Shown piece by piece: positions 57,328 through 64,000 of a DNA stretch of 64,000 nt (its first letter is position 1; each line of letters starts with the position of its first letter). The DNA lies in NCBI GenBank assembly GCA_018655525.1, contig JABIJM010000007.1, forward strand, positions 25,766-89,765, written 5' to 3'. The position numbers and the translations under genes are program-made. Source of the stretch: Candidatus Woesearchaeota archaeon (GTDB lineage Archaea > Nanobdellota > Nanobdellia > Woesearchaeales > GW2011-AR9). Under the pieces are notes generated by a model. It searched no databases. It saw nothing but the letters and a program-made list of their open reading frames with translations, and was not told the origin of the DNA.

Positions 57328-58007
57328 AAGTCCTCTTTTTTGATGCTGGACCAATCATTTCTTTAGTTATGAGTAGAACCTGGTGGGTTCTTCCACGATT
57401 GAAAAAAGAATTTGGTGGAAAATTCTACATTACACCTGCCGTAAAATTTGAACTTGTTGAACGTCCTCTTCAAACAAAACGTTTTGCATTTGAAGCATTA
57501 CAAGTAATGAAACTCATTCGTGAAGGAACTATTGAAGTTTATGACAAAGTTCCGCAGAAAAAAGTTAAAGAATTAATTAAAATTGCAAATAGTACATTTA
57601 GAATAAAAAATAAAACCATGGATATTATTCAAGAAGGAGAAATGGAATCAGTCGTTTCTGCATTAGAATTAAATGCTCCTGTCGTTATAGATGAACGAAC
57701 TTTACGTTTATTCATAGAAAATGGTAAAGAAATGAAAAGTTTGTTAGAACATAGGTTCCATAAAGATGTTACAGCAGATAATTCCAAAATCACATTATTT
57801 CAATCACGATTAAAGGGCATAAATATCATAAGATCAATTGAATTAGTTTCTGTTGCCTATAAATTGGGATTACTTGATTTGTACGTTCCTAAGAAAAAAG
57901 CTGGACGTTCTGTGTTGATAGATTCTATGTTGTGGGCTGTAAAATTTAGTGGTTGTGCAGTTACAGATCATGAAATTCAAGAGATTAAGACTGAATTATT
58001 ACGATAA
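57324..58007 (+). CDS. PIN-like nuclease domain protein
   Basis: KVLFFDAGPIISLV; TPAVKFELVERP; APVVIDERTLRLF; GCAVTDHEIQEI; SD AGAGGTGATG. Confidence 0.7.
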   Translation: MKVLFFDAGPIISLVMSRTWWVLPRLKKEFGGKFYITPAVKFELVERPLQTKRFAFEALQVMKLIREGTIEVYDKVPQKKVKELIKIANSTFRIKNKTMDIIQEGEMESVVSALELNAPVVIDERTLRLFIENGKEMKSLLEHRFHKDVTADNSKITLFQSRLKGINIIRSIELVSVAYKLGLLDLYVPKKKAGRSVLIDSMLWAVKFSGCAVTDHEIQEIKTELLR

Positions 58008-58040
58008 ATATTTATATGAGATTTTCTTCATGAACATAAA

Positions 58041-58244
58041 ATGGGTAAAAAATGTGTTGAATGTGATGAAGAAGCAAAATATAAAATTAAAGATTCTTCA
58101 GAATATTATTGCACAGAATGTGCCGAAGAACACTTCGGAGATTTAGATTTACTTGTTGTTCTTGAGGATGAAGCTCAGAGACTAAAAGATTTCGTGAATA
58201 AAAAGATTCTTTCACCTCAAGAAGAAGAGGAGTTGAATCAATAA
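58041..58244 (+). CDS. Small zinc-binding protein
   Basis: KKCVECDEEAKYKI...YYCTECAEEHF. Confidence 0.7.
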   Translation: MGKKCVECDEEAKYKIKDSSEYYCTECAEEHFGDLDLLVVLEDEAQRLKDFVNKKILSPQEEEELNQ

Positions 58245-58852
58245 CGCATAACAACTGAAACTTTCTTAACCTTCTTCAAATATAATCCAATTAATAATCC
58301 AGAAATCATTCCACCTAAATGTGCAATGTTTGCAACACCACCAATTCCATAACCAAATAATCCAGCGGTATCTAAAAGGAACCATAAGATTCCTGCAATC
58401 CATAAAGGCATAGGGATAAAGAAAAACAATAATAACTTCATTCTAGGTATTAAAATAATCATCACTCCTAACATTCCCATAATTGCACCACTAGCACCTA
58501 AATCAGTAAATGTTTGATTCAAAAAGATGTGGTAACTATTTGCAACAATCGCTGCAATCAATCCTGTTCCTAAATAAATTTGTAAAAATCTTTTTGGACC
58601 AACAACTTGTTGTACTAACGGACCAAAAATAAATAATGCATACATGTTAAATAAAATGTGGCTGATTGTAAACGGACTATGTAAAAACATATGTGTTAAT
58701 AATCTCCACGGTTGTGTAAAGAAATGTTGTGAAGATAACATTAAATTATTTGTAAACATGCTTCCAATAAAAAATTGTAATGCGAAAAAAACTAAGTTGA
58801 TTACAATTAACGGACGTACAACATCTTCGTCTAACATTTGTTTAAAATTCAT
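58238..58852 (-). CDS. Rhomboid family intramembrane serine protease
   Basis: GASGAIMGMLG (GxSG) and NIAHLGGMISG. Confidence 0.88.
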   Translation of the reverse strand: MNFKQMLDEDVVRPLIVINLVFFALQFFIGSMFTNNLMLSSQHFFTQPWRLLTHMFLHSPFTISHILFNMYALFIFGPLVQQVVGPKRFLQIYLGTGLIAAIVANSYHIFLNQTFTDLGASGAIMGMLGVMIILIPRMKLLLFFFIPMPLWIAGILWFLLDTAGLFGYGIGGVANIAHLGGMISGLLIGLYLKKVKKVSVVMRY

Positions 58853-58994
58853 ACTTTTTTAATTTTTTGTTGTAGTATATAAAACTTGTTAATTGTCCCA
58901 TTTAGGTCATATTTTACAAAACTTATAAATACTAGTTTACCTTTTTGTATACTCTTAGGTGTTTTTAATATAAAAAAAAGAAGGTGATGTCTCC

Positions 58995-59117
58995 GTGAAA
59001 CAACACGTTTTCCAAGAGGTAAAAAAATTTAAAATTCAGCGATGTTGCAAAGGCTGTGCAAAAAGAATTGTCGTTGAAAATGCAAACCGTTATTATTGCG
59101 ACGGGTGCAGAGCGTAA
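58995..59117 (+). CDS. Small zinc-ribbon protein (40 aa), absent from the ORF track
   Basis: GTG start after AAGGTGATG: MKQHVFQEVKKFKIQRCCKGCAKRIVVENANRYYCDGCRA*. Confidence 0.65.
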   Translation: MKQHVFQEVKKFKIQRCCKGCAKRIVVENANRYYCDGCRA

Positions 59118-59181
59118 ATTATTTTTTTCTTTTTTTTTTAATTTATTTTTTCTAAAGAATTAATTTTTTAAATGATATTGA

Positions 59182-59892
59182 TTATTCAAACAAACTTCTT
59201 ACCCAAGCAAAGAAACCAGACTCTTCTTCCTTAACTACTACAACTTCTTCTACAATAACTGTTTCTTCTACAACTGGCTCAACGACTACTTCTTTAACAA
59301 CAGGTGCTTTAATAATTACAACTTCTTCTTTACCAATTACAAAATCACCAAAGCTTGTAATAGTTGCAGTATAATACACAGTTCCATCTTTGACTTCACT
59401 CATTGTTGTTTCAATAGGATTTCCATCTTGAAATAATTGAACATCAAATTTTGATAAAGGAACCCGGTCTAATTTTGTTTGTTCTAGTCCTAAATTTAAT
59501 TTTAAAGATGCAATTTTATTCTCATCTTCAGAAGATATTGTAAATTTAGAATAAAATGGACGTGTGAATGGAATGTTTTTATTTTCTTCAAATTTAATAA
59601 CACCATTTCTTACATCTTCACTAAACGTTACAGTTCCATCATTCAATCCAGGGACACCTTGAACTTGAAAATCAAGTACACTACCTGCTTTTATGAATCC
59701 AACCGTTTGTACAGCGTTTCCTGTAAGGGACATCTCTTGTTCTTGTAAACTGATGATCGTCATCACAGATAAGAGAAAAAAGATTCCAATGATTGCCCAC
59801 GATTGTTTATGACGCATTTTCATTTTTCGTGGTGGTGCTACTTCTTTCTTCTTAGAAACTCTTTTACGTACACCTCTTTTTTTCTTAACCAT
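59182..59892 (-). CDS. Membrane-anchored hypothetical surface protein
   Basis: Basic N-terminus, TM SWAIIGIFFLLSVMTII, then MSLTGNAV. Confidence 0.6.
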   Translation of the reverse strand: MVKKKRGVRKRVSKKKEVAPPRKMKMRHKQSWAIIGIFFLLSVMTIISLQEQEMSLTGNAVQTVGFIKAGSVLDFQVQGVPGLNDGTVTFSEDVRNGVIKFEENKNIPFTRPFYSKFTISSEDENKIASLKLNLGLEQTKLDRVPLSKFDVQLFQDGNPIETTMSEVKDGTVYYTATITSFGDFVIGKEEVVIIKAPVVKEVVVEPVVEETVIVEEVVVVKEEESGFFAWVRSLFE

Positions 59893-59984
59893 CCTTAAAA
59901 TGATTTTTTTGGTGTATATAAATGTTATTCTTTCCCAAATACGTAGAAAACCTTATAAATAGGTGTTTTAATAAGATTTATGTC

Positions 59985-60105
59985 GGGCCTATAGCTCAAT
60001 CTGGGAGAGCACTAGTTGCTGAAAAGCAAGTGATACTGAAGTTTCCAGATACCTGATTTTGGAATAGAAATCTAGGTGTTCAGGGTTCAAATCCCTGTAG
60101 GCCCA
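59985..60105 (+). tRNA. tRNA-Phe(GAA) with two introns (60016..60034 at 30/31; 60042..60069 at 37/38)
   Basis: GGGCCTA/TAGGCCC+A; GCTC/GAGC; exons CTAG + ACTGAAG + ATCTAG give stem CTAGA/TCTAG and loop CTGAAGA; T arm CAGGG-TTCAAAT-CCCTG; mature 74 nt. Confidence 0.82.
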
Positions 60106-60737
60106 CTTTCTTTTAATTTTTGATATCTATCTATAATTCTTTTATTTGAAAAACCAATCTCTTTATGCCATCTATTTACCATTCTATCTCCATTAATAGA
60201 GATCCTATATATTCTATTATAATCAGCTTGTTTATAATTTCTAAATCCTATCCGAAAATCCTGTGATAGTTTATCATGTAATTGATTTGCAAGTCTTTTA
60301 CTTGTTGTACTAATTTCTATTGTTGGATAATCTTTTCGATATCCTTTGTTTGCTAAAAACAAAGAACCATCTGTATCGACTATTCCTCGAATACAACATT
60401 TTAATAATTTTTTATTCTGTAATATCTCTTCAGGGATAAATATATTTTGACATTTTTCTTTATTGCATGGCATTTTTAATTCATAAACTAAATATTCAAC
60501 AAAACTTTTAGAATAAACTTTAAGTCTTAATCCTCGTTCTCTTATTTTAATGTGGGTTTTTAATTTTAATTCATTCCAGAATATTTCTGTCAAATGTTTA
60601 AAATATTCTTTTTCTTGTTTTGGATCACCTACAATCTCAACATAATATTGTGATATCTTTGGTTTATACCTAATGCAGCCATCTCCAATAATAGCACCTA
60701 TTAATTCTGCTTTTTTATCATTAAGAACCATAATCAA
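60087..60737 (-). CDS. LAGLIDADG homing endonuclease, free-standing, 3' end overlapping tRNA-Phe on the opposite strand
   Basis: AELIGAIIGDGC and CIRGIVDTDGSL motifs. Confidence 0.9.
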   Translation of the reverse strand: MIMVLNDKKAELIGAIIGDGCIRYKPKISQYYVEIVGDPKQEKEYFKHLTEIFWNELKLKTHIKIRERGLRLKVYSKSFVEYLVYELKMPCNKEKCQNIFIPEEILQNKKLLKCCIRGIVDTDGSLFLANKGYRKDYPTIEISTTSKRLANQLHDKLSQDFRIGFRNYKQADYNRIYRISINGDRMVNRWHKEIGFSNKRIIDRYQKLKESGPTGI

Positions 60738-60751
60738 TCTATCTCTTTACA

Positions 60752-60793
60752 CTATATAAACTCTGTCCGTACCTGTCGAGTGTGGGTTGTGCT
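60752..60793 (-). promoter_or_regulatory. Upstream element of LAGLIDADG gene 2 (shared with gene 1)
   Basis: Reverse strand AGCACAACCCACACTCGACAGGTACGGACAGAGTTTATATAG. Confidence 0.6.
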
Positions 60794-62980
60794 CTATATA
60801 CTATTACCCAAGAAAGAACTTGCAAACAAATTAAACAACAACATCACAACAGCAGCAAGAACGCTATATAATAACACGCTGCTCACAACATTCTTTCCAA
60901 GCGCATAACGCTCTCCAAGTTTATCAGCACCATTTTCTACACCATTACTAAGAACTGTTAAGATGTACGCTAATTGGATGATGTAAATCCCAACAACAAT
61001 CTGGAAATGGAATGTAGGCATACCAATACCAAAAATTGCTAACATGTCGCCACCAACACCACCTGTACTTGCACCATCTCCAAAATCTCCTAACTTTGCT
61101 GCAAGTTTCGTAAGAATCGTAGAAATCATAGATGTGATTCCAATCACAATTCCCGCAATTGCGGGTGTTAAAAATTTAACTTGTGCTTTCATTGAAGAAA
61201 TAACATCACTCATTAAATCCTTCAAACGTTCTTCAACACGATGGATTTCTTTAATATAATTCGCCATAGATAAGAGTGCTTGAGCTGCAATTCGTGGACC
61301 TTTCTTTACACTCTCTACTAAAACTTTCATAGAGCTCTCAATCACTTTAGATGGAAATTGTGAAACAGCTCCTATCTTTGGATTAAATAATGCTTCATCT
61401 AATCCCATTCCTAATTTTGCAATGTTTCTTTCTGCAATATGAAAAAAATCTCCTGAAGTCGTACCTGACATTGTTGCCGACACTTTTGCTAACGCAATTT
61501 CAGCAGGTATACCATCACCCAACCTATTTCCAAGTTGAAATAATGCAGAAGAAAATTCTTCCTCCAACTCTTTTGTTCTTTGACGTACTTTAATGACATT
61601 TGTAGAACGTAACTTATAGAATAATCCTACTGCTAAACCTAATCCTGCAATCAAAAATACTGAGAGGATTGAAGACCCAATCCCGAATGGTCCAATTTTA
61701 TCTGCGTTAGCACAATCTTGTCCAACAGTTGGTGGACAAACATATCCTAACAATGAATGTTGCTTCGCTGTATCAAAGAAAATATCTGACGTGCCAACAG
61801 CATGCATAAATAAAGGAGAAAATCCTATTAAGATTGCAACAATTGCAATTCCGATTGAAAAGAACAAAGGATTGATACCAATGGAAAATTGTTTTGTGAT
61901 TGGAATATTCACATTCCGTAATTTTTTAACACCTTCTTTCTTACTAATGTCAACAGCACCATACCCTGCAGGACGTTTTGCAAGAATTTGTTTTCCAATA
62001 AGAAAAACAACCGTAGGAATACCAACATTATACATTAACGAAATATAAAACGCTAAAAGGAAAGGGTTGCTATCTCCAGCCATAAAAGAAACAACTAACG
62101 GTAAAATTACTAATCCTAAAATAGGAAGGATGATACCAAGCATATGTAACATCGTCATTGGCGATTTCAAATTATGAGCATAATGTAACATATTCTCGTA
62201 TGTACCATTAAGAATCACTTCTAAAGCTTTGTCTAAAAGTGTTAACCGCCTATCGTTATTTCCTTCTAACAATGAAGATTCTAATAAATGAAATGCTTCT
62301 ACAAATTCCTTATCAAATTCTTGCCATTGCTCAAGATATGCATTTGCAGAATCTCTGATTGTAGAATATTTCTGTGTTTCAACATCCCATAATATCTTTC
62401 TAAAATCTAAATTTAAAGGAGGTTCCAAATGTTGGGACGCGAATTCAATCGCACGTTCCATATTTGACGTATGTCTCATATATGTAACCATATAAAAAAT
62501 TGCTTGCACCATTTGATTGGAAGCCTTCATACGCCATGTCGTTGCCATGAAACTTGGCACCTTTTGAAGAATGAAAAATAAACCTCCTCCTGCCGCAAGC
62601 ATAAAAAATACAAGGATCATTTGTGGATCTAATCCAAAAATCTTAGGAAGAATGAATGCAACCACAGGTGCAAGAAGAATTGTAATTAACGCAACAATAA
62701 TCGCAAACCCCAAAACGCCAGCAGGCGTTGTGTTTAAATGAGCAGTTGCAAGATCTTTGTTTAATTTATTTTGAGTTTTCTCATCAGGTTTAATATTTAA
62801 CGTAGCAGCAAAATTACATGCTTTCTCATATAATGAGTATCGTGTAGGGTACAATTCTTCTTTAAATTCTGTATATTCTCTGGAAGAAATTTGAGCATTT
62901 GGTAAAGGAACAGCGCCAAACTCTTCCTTAATCTTAGATTTATAACGTTCTACTAACTGTTTGTATTCTTGATCTTCCAT
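60794..62980 (-). CDS. Type II secretion system F / TadC (FlaJ-like) membrane protein
   Basis: Two GspF-like TM modules; LGNRLGDGIPAEIALAKVSATM; LLSMANYIKEIHRVEERLKDLMSDVISSMKAQVKFLTPAIAGIVIGI. Confidence 0.8.
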   Translation of the reverse strand: MEDQEYKQLVERYKSKIKEEFGAVPLPNAQISSREYTEFKEELYPTRYSLYEKACNFAATLNIKPDEKTQNKLNKDLATAHLNTTPAGVLGFAIIVALITILLAPVVAFILPKIFGLDPQMILVFFMLAAGGGLFFILQKVPSFMATTWRMKASNQMVQAIFYMVTYMRHTSNMERAIEFASQHLEPPLNLDFRKILWDVETQKYSTIRDSANAYLEQWQEFDKEFVEAFHLLESSLLEGNNDRRLTLLDKALEVILNGTYENMLHYAHNLKSPMTMLHMLGIILPILGLVILPLVVSFMAGDSNPFLLAFYISLMYNVGIPTVVFLIGKQILAKRPAGYGAVDISKKEGVKKLRNVNIPITKQFSIGINPLFFSIGIAIVAILIGFSPLFMHAVGTSDIFFDTAKQHSLLGYVCPPTVGQDCANADKIGPFGIGSSILSVFLIAGLGLAVGLFYKLRSTNVIKVRQRTKELEEEFSSALFQLGNRLGDGIPAEIALAKVSATMSGTTSGDFFHIAERNIAKLGMGLDEALFNPKIGAVSQFPSKVIESSMKVLVESVKKGPRIAAQALLSMANYIKEIHRVEERLKDLMSDVISSMKAQVKFLTPAIAGIVIGITSMISTILTKLAAKLGDFGDGASTGGVGGDMLAIFGIGMPTFHFQIVVGIYIIQLAYILTVLSNGVENGADKLGERYALGKNVVSSVLLYSVLAAVVMLLFNLFASSFLGNSI

Positions 62981-63043
62981 CTATTCCTCGTAATAAAGAA
63001 AATTTAGAAGTTTAAAAATGTTAAGGTTTGGATGAGGGGGAGT

Positions 63044-63412
63044 TTAATAAATTACAACATCGGGATTAAGATCAATATTTTCGCTGAGACCCACATATTG
63101 GTTCTGTGGAAGACCAAACATTTCTCCTTGAACAATATGGACTTCTGTTCTTCCATCAAATGCTTCGCATGGAAAATAATCTAACCATGTGCCCATTTCT
63201 CTGTTTAATGCTGTTTGTAAAGTGCCCACATCGATTCGTTCACCATAACATCGTAATTTCTGTGATGCATTTGGTTTCGTAATGACTGCAACAACTTGAC
63301 CTAACACCCCTTTATCATCCAATCTATCTTCAAGAGCTTGGAATGGCGTAGGATTACGATCTAAGTAATCTTTTATTCCTGTTTCATCTTCTGGGTGTAA
63401 ATTAAATTTCAT
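63044..63412 (-). CDS. Hypothetical protein
   Basis: Intact ORF with clear upstream spacing. Confidence 0.5.
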   Translation of the reverse strand: MKFNLHPEDETGIKDYLDRNPTPFQALEDRLDDKGVLGQVVAVITKPNASQKLRCYGERIDVGTLQTALNREMGTWLDYFPCEAFDGRTEVHIVQGEMFGLPQNQYVGLSENIDLNPDVVIY

Positions 63413-63494
63413 TATAATCTCTCAAATTTTATTATTTGTTAATTTATACTTTTTTATATAAAGTTATTTAAAGAAAAAGGTCATTTTTACTCTT

Positions 63495-63854
63495 ATGAAA
63501 GTTTTAGTCGGATTACATGATGAATTAATTAGGAAACTTGCTGTACGTATCCTGAAAACAAAAGGTTATGAAGCAACTTCAGTGACTACCTTAGATGACA
63601 TGCTTTCTGAAATTCAAGCTCAAAATAAGGAAGGTGGGTATAATGCCCATATTATGGATGTTAATCTTGGAATTTGGGATGGTCAAACATGTGAACCTGC
63701 AGAAAGGGTTTACAATTTAATAGAAAGTAAAATAAATCAAGGAAAAACTTCTTTTATGTCTGTAACTGGCGGAAATGCTATCCATTATGCACAAGCAGCA
63801 GGGATTCCTTGTATTGAGAAACATGATTTTTTAAAATATTTAAGATCTCTCTAG
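63495..63854 (+). CDS. Response-regulator receiver-like protein
   Basis: NAHIMDVNLGIWDGQ, FMSVTGG, CIEKHDFLKYL (D/T/K receiver residues). Confidence 0.65.
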   Translation: MKVLVGLHDELIRKLAVRILKTKGYEATSVTTLDDMLSEIQAQNKEGGYNAHIMDVNLGIWDGQTCEPAERVYNLIESKINQGKTSFMSVTGGNAIHYAQAAGIPCIEKHDFLKYLRSL

Positions 63855-63914
63855 TTTCTGGCTCCGTAGAATTGCTTTATAAATGACTTCTTCAAGTGAA
63901 TTATTAGTATGTGG

Positions 63915-63983
63915 GTTAATAGTGCCAATGGAGGCGCATTTGTGAGTTTACGAACAAATCTACCGCGCCGTGCACTATTAACA
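63915..63983 (+). ncRNA. Structured RNA candidate C, possible H/ACA guide RNA
   Basis: GTTAATAGTGC/GCACTATTAAC, GGCGC/GCGCC, ATTTGT/ACAAAT closing loop GAGTTTACGA (K-loop-like), ACA at stem 3' end; TATA-like CTTTATAAAT upstream. Confidence 0.55.
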
Positions 63984-64000
63984 TAGAACATACAAATAAT

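Noticed and set aside
59985-60105. tRNA-Phe with a single 47-nt intron and anticodon in CTGAAAA
   Set aside because: Leaves two extra nucleotides in the 5' anticodon stem and no proper 31-39 pair; the two-intron solution is perfect.
60794-62980. New secretion system locus around the TadC-like gene
   Set aside because: No ATPase, pilin or prepilin peptidase gene is visible next to it in this window, so a system cannot be supported.

Overview
AT-rich archaeal chromosomal window. Archaeal markers include L10e, L7Ae, S28e, L24e, EF-2, a NOG1-type GTPase, archaeal-style intron-containing tRNAs and PGF-type surface proteins. Gene content and the many repeat-rich surface proteins suggest a DPANN/Woesearchaeota-like genome, but that placement is inference. 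The left 2.7 kb looks like the end of an integrated element: a serine recombinase and a tyrosine recombinase abutting an intron-containing tRNA-Thr that has extra partial copies of its 5' end. The rest is mostly housekeeping genes (pgk, argS, leuS, fusA, ndk, ribosomal proteins, YchF-like, PolX) plus surface proteins, including one of 2667 aa. The strongest hunt signals are: (1) all four tRNA genes I can fold (Thr-UGU, Ile-GAU, Gln-UUG, Phe-GAA) carry introns, with Gln interrupted near position 9/10 and Phe best explained by two introns (30/31 and 37/38); (2) two related free-standing LAGLIDADG endonuclease genes each abut or overlap one of the two tRNAs with non-canonical introns and share a ~41-bp upstream element; (3) a Hel308/Ski2-like helicase ORF lacking the whole first RecA domain; (4) three intergenic structured-RNA candidates, one resembling an H/ACA guide RNA with a K-loop; (5) several unusual gene pairs: NYN + membrane JAMM, tail-anchored class III cyclase + GDPD, UPF0175-like + PIN, and S/T kinase beside FHA/PUA. 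All product calls come from reading motifs in the supplied translations. No database search was run.
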